A stretch of DNA of 64,000 nt from Chitinophaga polysaccharea (GTDB taxonomy: Bacteria; Bacteroidota; Bacteroidia; Chitinophagales; Chitinophagaceae), in contig NZ_CABFVU010000001.1 in NCBI RefSeq assembly GCF_902150045.1, positions 1,426,001 through 1,490,000 on the forward strand, given 5' to 3'. This document shows positions 26,671 to 36,280 of the stretch, piece after piece; the stretch's first letter is position 1; every line of letters begins with the position of its first letter. The notes beneath the pieces were generated by a model. That model was given only the letters and a program-made list of their open reading frames with translations. It ran no database searches and was not told the origin of the DNA. A program made the translations under genes and the position numbers.

Positions 26671-28050
26671 TTAGCCTTTATCTAATTCCTGTGGAAATTC
26701 GAGGGTAAATTTACTGCCTTTACCTACCACGCTTTCCACTTTAATTTTTCCCTTATGTGCATCTACAATGGCTTTAACATAAGTAAGCCCAAGGCCGAAA
26801 CCTTTCACGTTATGTACATTGCCGGTATGTGCGCGGTAGAACTTTTCAAAGATACGTGAAATAGTATCGCGGCTCATACCGATACCGTTGTCGGCAATCA
26901 CGATGAACAGGCTTTTACGGGTGTTATAAGTTTGAATCCTTATCTCCAGCTGATCATTGGAATATTTGATCGCGTTATCCATCAGGTTGAAGATGAGGTT
27001 GGAGAAGTGAACATCGTCTGCCATAATAACGGGATTGATGGCATCCAGCTGGAGGCTTACCGAGCCGTTCTTTGCAGCCAGCTGCAGCTGCAGGTTGTTG
27101 GCGGTATTTTCAATCACCTGGTGTACATCTGTAGCCTGCAGTTTCAGCGCTATTTCATCTTTCTCCAGGAGGGCAGACTGCAGGATGCTTTCCACCTGTT
27201 TGTTCATCCGTTTATTTTCTTCCTTGATGATGCCGGAGAAATACTGGATTTTTTCCGGTTTTGACATAACTTTCTCATTCCTGATAGCGTCGATGGCCAG
27301 TGAAATAGTAGCCAGTGGTGTTTTCAGTTCATGGGTCATGTTATTGATAAAATCGGATTTTATTTCCGAAAGTTTTTTCTGGTTCAGCAGGGTGCGGATG
27401 GTAAGCGCAAAGGCGGTGATAATGATCATGGTGAACAGTACACCGCCGGAGATCATGATCCCTAACTGTTTGGCAATAGAATCATCGGCAGGCATAACAA
27501 TCATCAGCCGTTCCACTCTTGGGCTGAAATCAGTTTGTTCCGTGAGATTGATTACCTGTACTTTATAGTCGTTGAGCCTCTTCAGGCTGTCTTCCTGGCT
27601 TTTCTGGTACATCTGCACAAAGCCGGCAGATTGCATCTTGATATTGGCCAGATCGGACCCGGGCACTATCCCAAGAATGGCGAACTCAAAGTTGGTGGAA
27701 TCGAGGTGATTTTTCCTCATATTGGACTGGATACAACGCCTCACTTCCTGCACGGTAAAAAAGTCGCTCACTGCCGGTGGCTGGTAAGGCACGCGGTTAA
27801 TATCCAGGCTGAATCCTTTTGTAGTAGCCGGTGGCTCTTTGGCGTCCAGTTTAAACATCACTGCGGCCTGACGGCGGTACATCATGTCGTTGTATACATC
27901 CTGGGTCATATTGATGGCACGCTGAAAAAGCTGTTCCTGTTTGATGAGAACAGCACTTCTGATCCAACTGACCTGGATATAGATAATGCCTAACAGTGAC
28001 AGTGTGATCAGTACAACGATAACGGGGAAAATCTTCTTCAGTGGTATCAT
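26671..28050 (-). CDS. Sensor histidine kinase
   Basis: A 459-residue membrane sensor kinase. Helix 1 is at residues 8-28 and helix 2 near 203-225, enclosing a periplasmic sensor region of about 175 residues with no recognised fold. The HisKA phosphoacceptor is His in NNMTHELKTPLATISLAIDA, followed by a HATPase domain with N box LMDNAIKYS, G1 DNGIGM, F box FEKFYR and G2 GFGLGLTYVKAI. No HAMP domain is apparent. A -7 box TATCTTTG (28077-28084, minus strand) lies 27 bp upstream. It is followed at 5 bp by the ThiF-like gene; no response regulator is adjacent. Confidence 0.94.
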   Translation of the reverse strand: MIPLKKIFPVIVVLITLSLLGIIYIQVSWIRSAVLIKQEQLFQRAINMTQDVYNDMMYRRQAAVMFKLDAKEPPATTKGFSLDINRVPYQPPAVSDFFTVQEVRRCIQSNMRKNHLDSTNFEFAILGIVPGSDLANIKMQSAGFVQMYQKSQEDSLKRLNDYKVQVINLTEQTDFSPRVERLMIVMPADDSIAKQLGIMISGGVLFTMIIITAFALTIRTLLNQKKLSEIKSDFINNMTHELKTPLATISLAIDAIRNEKVMSKPEKIQYFSGIIKEENKRMNKQVESILQSALLEKDEIALKLQATDVHQVIENTANNLQLQLAAKNGSVSLQLDAINPVIMADDVHFSNLIFNLMDNAIKYSNDQLEIRIQTYNTRKSLFIVIADNGIGMSRDTISRIFEKFYRAHTGNVHNVKGFGLGLTYVKAIVDAHKGKIKVESVVGKGSKFTLEFPQELDKG

Positions 28051-28261
28051 GTAAGTTTTATCAGGCTTTATTATCTCAAAGATAAGTGCATAGAAATATT
28101 AAAATATGTTAAAAAAGATGTTTGCTATAGCAACTATGATACAAAATTCCGGACCGTATCCTGCCTCTGTGCGTTATTTTCGCAATACAATATCACTTTA
28201 ACGTAATTTTAACTGGGTGTTGCTGATTTTATTATTGCTTCTTTCCTTACCTTTGCTTCAG

Positions 28262-28401
28262 AATCTGGTACTAATTTTGATTAGTTAAGGATCATAACAA
28301 AGTAATTAAACTTTCTACATACATCGATGTGGATTCGTTCCATAAGCGATTTAGATTTTGGTTGATAAAATGGTAAGGAGGTTTTCTAGCCTCCTTTTTT
28401 A
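28262..28401 (+). ncRNA. Candidate small RNA or leader upstream of yqgE
   Basis: A roughly 140-nt segment between a -7 box TACCTTTG (28248-28255) and a strong terminator (28375-28401), with no gene. A short 5' hairpin (actaat-tttg-attagt) is present, as is the palindrome acatcgatgt (28321-28330). A 12-codon frame at 28328 (MWIRSISDLDFG) could be a leader peptide instead. The next gene, yqgE, has its own -7 box beyond the terminator, which favours an independent transcript. A -33 element at the usual distance is missing. Confidence 0.4.
28375..28401 (+). terminator. Rho-independent terminator
   Basis: Stem aaggagg/cctcctt with an 8-nt loop (ttttctag), followed directly by a T tract. It lies upstream of yqgE with no coding gene before it on the plus strand, which implies an upstream non-coding transcript. 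Confidence 0.8.
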
Positions 28402-28455
28402 TTTTCCCTACTTTCCTTCTTATTTTCTTTTTTCTTTACTATTCAATCATTTAGT

Positions 28456-28463
28456 TAAATTTG
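28456..28463 (+). promoter_or_regulatory. -7 box of yqgE
   Basis: TAAATTTG matches the Bacteroidota -7 consensus TAnnTTTG, 24 bp before the ATG of yqgE. No TTG lies at the expected -33 distance, so this is a partial match. Confidence 0.45.
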
Positions 28464-28487
28464 AACAGGCTATAAAATTGTTTGTCT

Positions 28488-29039
28488 ATGGTAACTTTGT
28501 CGCCCGGCATTTTGCTGATAGCTGATCCATTTTTGAAAGATCCGAATTTTGCGCGCGCGGTAGTACTTCTTTGTGAATACCAGGAAAAAGGCAGTTTTGG
28601 TTTTGTAATTAACAAGTTGTTTGATCAAACGCTTAGTGATCTTGTGCCGGAGGTATTGATCACTAATATTCCTGTTTACTATGGAGGCCCTGTACAAACG
28701 GATACCATTCATTTTGTGCACCGGCACCCGGAGCTGATCAGCGGCGGGCAGGAGATATTGCCCGGGGTGTTCTGGGGAGGTAAATTTGACCAGGTGGTGA
28801 ATGCCATCAATAAGGGTTTACTGGAGCCCAACAGGGTAAAGTTCTTTATTGGTTATTCCGGCTGGACCGAAGGGCAGCTGGATGAGGAGGTGAAGGACAA
28901 ATCCTGGATCTTGTCTGACAGCGATACTTCCCTGATATTTGAGCGCAGAGAGCAGCAAATATGGCAGCAATCCCTTAAAAACCTTGGCAGTACCTTTGCC
29001 ATGATGGCAAACTACCCAATTGATCCTTCCTTAAATTAG
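28488..29039 (+). CDS. YqgE/AlgH family protein
   Basis: A 183-residue member of the UPF0301 (YqgE/AlgH) family, widespread in Gram-negative bacteria but without an established biochemical role. Family marks are the start MVTLSPGILLIADPFL, FARAVVLLCEYQEKGSFGFVINK, the YYGGPVQTDTIHFVH motif and IGYSGWTEGQLDEEV. I place the start at the ATG at 28488 on family grounds; a TTG two codons earlier is also possible. It is transcribed alone after a terminator. Confidence 0.95.
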   Translation: MVTLSPGILLIADPFLKDPNFARAVVLLCEYQEKGSFGFVINKLFDQTLSDLVPEVLITNIPVYYGGPVQTDTIHFVHRHPELISGGQEILPGVFWGGKFDQVVNAINKGLLEPNRVKFFIGYSGWTEGQLDEEVKDKSWILSDSDTSLIFERREQQIWQQSLKNLGSTFAMMANYPIDPSLN

Positions 29040-29487
29040 CGGTAATATTCTGAAAAAGAACAATATGGGCTGGGGCCGTTATTTAAAGTGAAAAATGAAC
29101 AGGATGAATGCCGTTTATTTAAAACAAATTAAATATCTTGCTAAAGTAATTGGCAGGTCAAACCAGCTACATAGCCCGTTTTCAGGTAAGTAAAATAACC
29201 GATAAGATACACCTATGAAGGCAAAACCCATGAAATTTTTTGCTCCTTCTATAGATCGATACCAGCATTTTACCTGATCACTAACTGATTATCGTCAAAG
29301 GCATATTCATTAGGTAATATATACAGCCTTGATAGGGTTGTCTATTGATGTACATGTAGTTACTGCGGATATCTCGTATAGCCGTACCGGTAATGTATTG
29401 TACATAATGAATAGAGAGGAAATCCCGGTGGGGCAATCCTGTCATTCACCGGGTCATCTAAGATTGGAATAGTTAGGACAAAACGAA
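29040..29487. other. Non-coding spacer between yqgE and atpC
   Basis: About 450 bp with frequent stops in all frames and no promoter, RNA or repeat that I can support. It ends in the atpC terminator. Gene remnants cannot be excluded, but none was recognised. Confidence 0.6.
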
Positions 29488-29509
29488 GGCCGGGTATTCT
29501 TACCCGGCC
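29488..29509 (-). terminator. Terminator of the atpD-atpC operon
   Basis: Perfect 9-bp GC-rich stem ggccgggta/tacccggcc with a 4-nt loop, 26 bp after the atpC stop. On the minus strand it is followed by the T-rich ttcgttttg. Confidence 0.8.
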
Positions 29510-29535
29510 CGGTTATTATATTTTTGCTGGTATGC

Positions 29536-29793
29536 TTATTTTTCCACTGCTACAGCGCCTTCAACGAGTACGGTAGCCTTATTGCGCAACACTTCCACAA
29601 ATCCGCCGCTGATGGTAAAAAACTCGGAGTGAGCTTTATCTTTCAGCACTTTCATTTTACCATTTCCGAGGGCTGCAATTAATGGAGCATGTTTATCCAG
29701 TATTTCAAAAGAACCGTCAATGCCCGGCAGCTGTACTCCGTACACTTCTCCGGCATATATTTTTCTTTCAGGTGTTAATACTTCTAATAGCAT
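29536..29793 (-). CDS. atpC: ATP synthase epsilon subunit
   Basis: Central-stalk subunit of F1 that couples rotation and restrains ATP hydrolysis. I choose the ATG at 29793 (MLLEVLTPERKIYAGEV, 85 residues), the normal N terminus for the short epsilon form in this phylum. A longer frame from 29844 would translate an intergenic hairpin as 17 extra residues. GVQLPGIDGSFEILDKHAPLIAALGNG is the conserved beta-sandwich; the long C-terminal helical hairpin of E. coli epsilon is absent. It lies directly downstream of atpD and is the last gene of the operon. Confidence 0.93.
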   Translation of the reverse strand: MLLEVLTPERKIYAGEVYGVQLPGIDGSFEILDKHAPLIAALGNGKMKVLKDKAHSEFFTISGGFVEVLRNKATVLVEGAVAVEK

Positions 29794-29820
29794 GTTATGA
29801 TCGTAAATGGTGAAGGGTAA

Positions 29821-29843
29821 TGATCCCGGCAATACCGGGATCA
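29821..29843 (-). other. Hairpin between atpD and atpC
   Basis: Perfect inverted repeat tgatcccgg/ccgggatca with a 5-nt loop, 9 bp after the atpD stop and before the atpC start. There is no T tract after it on the minus strand, so it may be an RNA-stability or processing element that sets the atpD:atpC ratio rather than a terminator. Confidence 0.6.
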
Positions 29844-29852
29844 TTGACTTAA

Positions 29853-31696
<1,844 letters not shown>

Positions 31697-32923
31697 ATGA
31701 TAAAGTCAAACAGTGAACAATCCAGGAGATCATTCCTGGGCAACCTTTCCAAAGCAGGATTACTGGGCATCACCGGCATTGTACCGGCTGCGGCCAAAGC
31801 GGCTATACTTCCGGGAACTACCCCCACGGCAGGGCCTGAGCATGCCTTCCTGTGTAAACCTTATCTTCAGTATCCCGGTCCGCATACCATTTCAGTGATG
31901 TGGCTTACCAGCCGTCCCTGCTACAGCTGGGTGGAATACGGAACAGACGGCCAGCTGAATAAAAAGGCCCACCGCGTTACAAACGGGCTGGTAGAAGCCA
32001 ATAACCGCCTGCACCGCATAGAACTGGAACAGCTGGAGCCCGGAAAAAAGTACAGTTACAAGGTTTGCTCAAAAGATATTGTGTCGTTTGAACCTTATAA
32101 GCTTACCTATGGCGATACCATAGAAAGCGCCACCTATACATTTACCGCGCCCGATCCGCAGAAGAAGGAAGTTTCCTGGGTGATTATCAACGACATCCAC
32201 GACCGCCCTGCTTCTATTCCCCACCTGATGAAGCTGAACGGCAACGACCCTTACGATTTCGTGTTTTTTAACGGGGATGTATTCGATTACCAATCAGACG
32301 AGCAACAGATCATTGACCATATGCTCACTCCCTGCGGCGATACCTTTTCCACGCAAACGCCGTTCATGTATGTACGCGGCAACCATGAAACCCGCGGCAA
32401 ATACGCCCGGGAATGGCACCAGTACTTCGACAATCCCGGCCACAACAATTATTTCACTTTTAACATAGGTCCCGTGTCGGCCATTGTACTGGACACAGGA
32501 GAAGATAAGGAAGACGAACACCCGGTATATGCAGGCATCGTTGATTTTGATGCCTACCGCGAGCAACAGGCACGCTGGCTGGAGCAACAACTGCAAAGTC
32601 CTGCTTTCAGAAAAGCAAAGCATAAAGTTGTAATGATGCATATTCCGCATTACCATTCCGGCGACTGGCACGGCGTGAAACATTGCCGCGAGATGTTTGG
32701 CAGCCTGTTCAACAAACATAAAATTGATATCCTTATTTGCGGCCATACCCACAAATATGGCGTATATGCGCCTGTAAAAGGAGAGCATGAATACCCGCTT
32801 ATTATTGGCGGCGGACCAAAAGATGGTTATCGTACTCTGATAAAAATAAAAGCCGATCAGCAGAAACTGGTGCTCACCATGCTGAAAGATGACGGCACTA
32901 AAGTGGGTGAATACACCGTGTAG
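31697..32923 (+). CDS. Purple-acid-phosphatase-like metallophosphoesterase, Tat-exported
   Basis: A 408-residue exported phosphoesterase. The N terminus holds a twin-arginine signal (SRRSFLGNLSKAGLLGITG). Next is a fibronectin-like domain typical of purple acid phosphatases (CKPYLQYPGPHTISVMW to GKKYSYKV, residues 50-140). The metallophosphatase core follows: NDIHD, FFNGDVFDYQ, VRGNHETRG, MMHIPHYH and CGHTHKYGVY supply the two-metal ligands. Substrate unknown; phosphomonoesters or phosphodiesters are both possible. Monocistronic, with a terminator 5 bp after the stop. Confidence 0.92.
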   Translation: MIKSNSEQSRRSFLGNLSKAGLLGITGIVPAAAKAAILPGTTPTAGPEHAFLCKPYLQYPGPHTISVMWLTSRPCYSWVEYGTDGQLNKKAHRVTNGLVEANNRLHRIELEQLEPGKKYSYKVCSKDIVSFEPYKLTYGDTIESATYTFTAPDPQKKEVSWVIINDIHDRPASIPHLMKLNGNDPYDFVFFNGDVFDYQSDEQQIIDHMLTPCGDTFSTQTPFMYVRGNHETRGKYAREWHQYFDNPGHNNYFTFNIGPVSAIVLDTGEDKEDEHPVYAGIVDFDAYREQQARWLEQQLQSPAFRKAKHKVVMMHIPHYHSGDWHGVKHCREMFGSLFNKHKIDILICGHTHKYGVYAPVKGEHEYPLIIGGGPKDGYRTLIKIKADQQKLVLTMLKDDGTKVGEYTV

Positions 32924-32927
32924 GTAC

Positions 32928-32957
32928 AAAATGCCGGGGTGAGAGCTCCGGCATTTT
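32928..32957 (+). terminator. Terminator of the phosphatase gene
   Basis: Perfect 10-bp stem aaaatgccgg/ccggcatttt with a 10-nt loop, beginning 5 bp after the phosphatase stop. Confidence 0.85.
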
Positions 32958-33452
32958 ACCCCGGCACAATAGTGCTTTCACTGCCCCGCATCGCCCCAAA
33001 TTATCATTTCCTTCTTATTCCTCTCCCCGCCTGCATTTATACATGTTATCCTGCACATGAAACATTACTGTAACACACACTAAACGTAACGACTGTACGA
33101 CAGGATCCCGGTTAAAAGCCAAGCATATATCAATGCAACCGATGGAATATTACGGGAATGTTTTATTATTCCATATATGCTTCTGTTATCCGCTGGAATG
33201 CAAGCTATTACAGCGATTACGAATTTGGAATCATTTTTGTCTGATAGCATATATAGCGCTGTAACTGCAGCAAAGCGCGTTATAAAAATTTTAACATAAT
33301 CCTTTAACAATTTAAAATGATTCCGCCTTCTAATACTTTTTCACAAACCATTTAAAAATGCTTGTTGATATAAAGACAATCTTTACAAAGCATTCATTAC
33401 ATCTCCAGGGTCTTACAAAAAACAATACCTACAGGACTAAAAAACAGGAGTT
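32958..33452. other. Non-coding spacer before the DUF6600-type gene
   Basis: About 495 bp, increasingly AT-rich toward the 3' end. A 76-codon minus-strand frame (33080-33310) has unremarkable composition and no family resemblance. The last 150 bp are very AT-rich and likely hold the promoter of the downstream lipoprotein gene, but no consensus -7 box was found. Confidence 0.55.
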
Positions 33453-34949
33453 ATGAACAGTTTATTAAAACATACAGGAATATCACTTTTATTTTTGGGC
33501 TTTTTCGTCAGCAGTTGCGCATCTACATATGCACCGGCTTACGATGATCAATATGGCTCTTCCTATGCCAGCGGACCGCAGGTACAGGTGAGCGGATCTA
33601 TTTCCTTTTACGACGAATTGAGCCCTTACGGCCGCTGGGCAAGCTACCCCGGGTACGACCGGGTGTGGATCCCTAATGCAGGGCCAGACTTCAGGCCTTA
33701 CTATACAAACGGGCACTGGGTATACACCGACTACGGCTGGACCTGGGCATCTGATTTCGCATGGGGTTGGGCAGCGTTCCACTATGGTCGCTGGTTATAT
33801 GACGACTTCCAGGGATGGATGTGGGTACCCGGCTACGACTGGGCGCCGGCATGGGTAAGCTGGAGAACCGGCGGCGACTACTATGGATGGGCGCCAATGG
33901 GACCACAGTATACTTATAATGCGCCAGCCAATTATTGGGCGTTTGTACCACGACAGTACATTAACAGCCCACGGATCAATAACTACTATGTTAATAACAG
34001 CAGGAATGTAACTATTATCAACAATACCACTGTTATCAATAACACCAATAATTACGGTGGCAGAAGAGTATATGCCGGTCCGAGTGCCAACGAGGTACAA
34101 CGTTATTCAGGCCAGGCTATACGCCCTGTGAGAGTGGAAAACACCAGCAGACCAATTGGTGGCAGGGTTGAAAATAACCAGTTACGTATTTACCGCCCGG
34201 ATGCTGCCGCTATCCAGAGAGGACGTGAGATAGACCGTACAAGACCGGTACAACCAATAAATAACAATAATAACAACCGTCCCGGCCGTGTTACACCCGG
34301 AAATACTGTTACCCAACCAGGCAACAGTAATAATGGAGGTAACAGGGTACGCCCCGGTGAAGTGAACCAGCCGGCCAATAACAATACCGGTAATAACTTC
34401 CCTGGTAACAATAACGGAAGGGTGAGAACAGGTACTACACAACCGGTGAATCCGGCCAATAACAATAACAATAATCCGGGCAACTTTAACAGGCCATCGA
34501 GAATAACACCAGACAGAACTGCCGAACAACAACAGATACAACAGCAACAACAGCAGCAGAGAATTCAGCAGCAGCAACAACAGCAACAGCAGAGGGTTCA
34601 AAGGGAACAACAACAGCAACAAGACCAACAAAGGATACAGCAGCAAAGGGTAAGAGAACAACAGCAACAGCAACAACAGCAGAGGATAGAACAGCAACAG
34701 CAACAACAACAACAAAGGGTACAAAGAGAACAACAGCAACAACAGCAACAGCAAAGGATACAACAGCAACAGCAACAACAACAAAGGGTACAAAGAGAAC
34801 AACAGCAACAACAGCAACAGCAAAGGATACAACAACAACAACAGCAGAGGGTAAGGGAACAGCAGCAACAGCAAAGAATACAGCAACAGCAGCAGCCAAG
34901 GCAACCGCAGGAAAGACAGCAGGGTGACCGTCCTTCACGTGTAGGATAA
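33453..34949 (+). CDS. DUF6600-type lipoprotein with long Gln-rich C-terminal domain
   Basis: A 498-residue lipoprotein: signal peptide with lipobox FFVSSCAS, then repeated Tyr/Trp motifs (FYDELSPYGRWASYPGYDRVW, HWVYTDYGWTWASDFAWGWAAFHYGRW, WVPGYDWAPAWVSWRTGGDYYGWAPMGP), each resembling the YGxW repeats of DUF6600. An Asn-rich linker (about 200-350) follows. The last 140 residues are almost only Gln broken by RIQ, RVQ and RE at 7-14 residue spacing, encoded by mixed CAA/CAG. The Gln region could be a coiled coil or an aggregation-prone stalk. Probably outer-membrane anchored. Function unknown. Confidence 0.85.
   Translation: MNSLLKHTGISLLFLGFFVSSCASTYAPAYDDQYGSSYASGPQVQVSGSISFYDELSPYGRWASYPGYDRVWIPNAGPDFRPYYTNGHWVYTDYGWTWASDFAWGWAAFHYGRWLYDDFQGWMWVPGYDWAPAWVSWRTGGDYYGWAPMGPQYTYNAPANYWAFVPRQYINSPRINNYYVNNSRNVTIINNTTVINNTNNYGGRRVYAGPSANEVQRYSGQAIRPVRVENTSRPIGGRVENNQLRIYRPDAAAIQRGREIDRTRPVQPINNNNNNRPGRVTPGNTVTQPGNSNNGGNRVRPGEVNQPANNNTGNNFPGNNNGRVRTGTTQPVNPANNNNNNPGNFNRPSRITPDRTAEQQQIQQQQQQQRIQQQQQQQQQRVQREQQQQQDQQRIQQQRVREQQQQQQQQRIEQQQQQQQQRVQREQQQQQQQQRIQQQQQQQQRVQREQQQQQQQQRIQQQQQQRVREQQQQQRIQQQQQPRQPQERQQGDRPSRVG
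34520..34930 (+). repeat. CAA/CAG trinucleotide-rich tract within the lipoprotein gene
   Basis: About 410 bp of nearly continuous CAA and CAG codons interrupted by agg/aga-containing words such as caaaggatacaa. Blocks of 30-50 bp recur almost unchanged (for example around 34727-34760 and 34795-34830), so the tract has probably grown by slippage or unequal exchange. Confidence 0.85.
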
Positions 34950-34971
34950 ACCACCTTTGGATATATGACGA

Positions 34972-35046
34972 AAGTACGGATGATAACAGTGGCAAAGATG
35001 TTTGTGAGATTACATCATTAATGCGCTGGATATTATCCGTACTTTT
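34972..35046. terminator. Possible long-loop terminator between convergent genes
   Basis: The arms aaagtacggatgataa and ttatccgtacttttttatt pair with one bulge across a loop of about 40 nt, and the right arm runs into a T tract. It separates the convergent DUF6600-type and GNAT genes. The long loop makes this less certain than the other terminators. Confidence 0.45.
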
Positions 35047-35559
35047 TTATTTATTATAAACGTATTTATATAACCGGTCCTTTACAGTTTGAAAAGTGGC
35101 CGTACCGGACGATAATCCCTTTTGCATCAGGCGCAATTCCAATGGCGGATATTGAGGATAATATGAGGGCTGGTGATAAGGCTCTGTAAATGCCTGGTAA
35201 CCGAGCCGCTCATAAAAGCCAATTCTACGTATAGCCTGCTCCGTTACCGGCGGTTCCACTTCCAGTACAATCCCTCCCAGCTCAGCTTCCATCAGCAACA
35301 TTACCTGCGTGCCTGCGCCACCTCCCCTCGCTCCGGGGTGAATGGCAAAATGCTCTATAAAACTGAAACCGGGAAGACGCCAGAAAAATATAAAGCCCGC
35401 GAATGTATCGTCATTTACAATATGCAGTAACTGTAACTTTCCTGACGCTATCAGCATCAATTGCTGATCCCAGGGTCTTCTTTCCTCTTCGGGGAAAGCT
35501 TCTTCATATAAATTCTTTATCGCTTCACTGGCGATGGTAGTAGGTATTAGCCGGATCAT
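35047..35559 (-). CDS. GNAT-family N-acetyltransferase
   Basis: A 170-residue acetyltransferase with the GNAT core: strand FIFFWRLPGFSFIEHFAIHPGARGGGAGTQVMLLM contains motif A (the acetyl-CoA pyrophosphate loop, with RGGGAG in place of the classical QxxGxG/A), and GFYERLGYQAF is motif B near the C terminus. The acceptor substrate cannot be told from sequence. The upstream membrane-anchored gene, on the same strand, ends 38 bp before its start. Confidence 0.88.
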   Translation of the reverse strand: MIRLIPTTIASEAIKNLYEEAFPEEERRPWDQQLMLIASGKLQLLHIVNDDTFAGFIFFWRLPGFSFIEHFAIHPGARGGGAGTQVMLLMEAELGGIVLEVEPPVTEQAIRRIGFYERLGYQAFTEPYHQPSYYPQYPPLELRLMQKGLSSGTATFQTVKDRLYKYVYNK

Positions 35560-35597
35560 GCGGTGAAGTTACTGATTATCCCGTGTGGTACAGGTGG

Positions 35598-36218
35598 CTA
35601 TTCGGTTGTATTTTTCACGGATGGCACACATTCGTACGGATCCGGATTACCTGCGGGAACGGGCTTATCAGCCGCCCAGCAGAAGTTCATCGGCTGACTG
35701 GTAATACTCACCAGTTTTACAGCTACCTTGCTGCCTTTGCGGCTGTTGGAGGCGGCAATGCTGCGGGTGCCTTTCCCGGGGATATTGGTGATGGTGTATC
35801 TTTCTGTTTTAAAAACCTCGTTGTTGTTGCGCATATAGGATACACTGACAACCACATTATCGAGCGCATATTCCGTTTGATTTCTTACAATAATGTCCAG
35901 ATCTTTGATGCCGCCAAGCAGCCCGGTGCGGTAATCCCCGGCGGTAACAGCGATAAATTGCTGCCAGTTCCGGCGGTAATACGCCCTGCGCTCAATAAAC
36001 TGGCCGGCTACCCGCTGGCGAAGCTCCTGGTGGTTGGTAATTTGCTCGGACATGGCCCCGGACTGGTCAAGGCTTTTACGTAGATCGCGGTTCTCGTTCC
36101 ACAGGCGCTGGTTTTCAGACAGCACTTTACGGACATAGCGTTGCTGCTGGCAGTACCCCAGGCTGAATACCACAATAAGCAGGAACAGGATAGCGGGATA
36201 AATGTAGCTTCTTTTCAT
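35598..36218 (-). CDS. Membrane-anchored protein of unknown function
   Basis: A 206-residue protein with one N-terminal membrane helix (about residues 7-24, IYPAILFLLIVVFSLGYC). A charged stretch of coiled-coil character follows (about 30-75, VLSENQRLWNENRDLRKSL). The C-terminal domain of about 120 residues is beta-rich (DLDIIVRNQTEYALDNVVVSV), of the kind found in periplasmic FxLYD-like domains. A cysteine at the end of the helix is not in a good lipobox. It is upstream of and on the same strand as the GNAT gene; no function assigned. Confidence 0.7.
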   Translation of the reverse strand: MKRSYIYPAILFLLIVVFSLGYCQQQRYVRKVLSENQRLWNENRDLRKSLDQSGAMSEQITNHQELRQRVAGQFIERRAYYRRNWQQFIAVTAGDYRTGLLGGIKDLDIIVRNQTEYALDNVVVSVSYMRNNNEVFKTERYTITNIPGKGTRSIAASNSRKGSKVAVKLVSITSQPMNFCWAADKPVPAGNPDPYECVPSVKNTTE

Positions 36219-36258
36219 ACCGGGGAAAGAAGAAAAAATAATGCCAATGCATTTTTAT

Positions 36259-36266
36259 TACATTTG
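36259..36266 (+). promoter_or_regulatory. -7 box of the acyltransferase-like gene
   Basis: TACATTTG matches TAnnTTTG and lies 14 bp before the ATG at 36281. No TTG is present 19-20 nt upstream. With this box the 5' leader would be only about ten nucleotides or less. Confidence 0.4.
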
Positions 36267-36280
36267 TATAAACGGTTTCA

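Noticed and set aside
10272..28050. Pairing the response regulator with the histidine kinase as one two-component system
   Set aside because: They are 16 kb apart in different transcription units; nothing in the sequence links them.
33080..33310. 76-codon minus-strand frame in the spacer before the DUF6600-type gene
   Set aside because: No family resemblance, no promoter and no linkage; length is within chance for an AT-rich spacer.
34182..34995. Long minus-strand frames rich in Leu, Cys or Val opposite the Gln-rich gene
   Set aside because: They are the complements of CAA/CAG repeats in other frames and have no independent signals.
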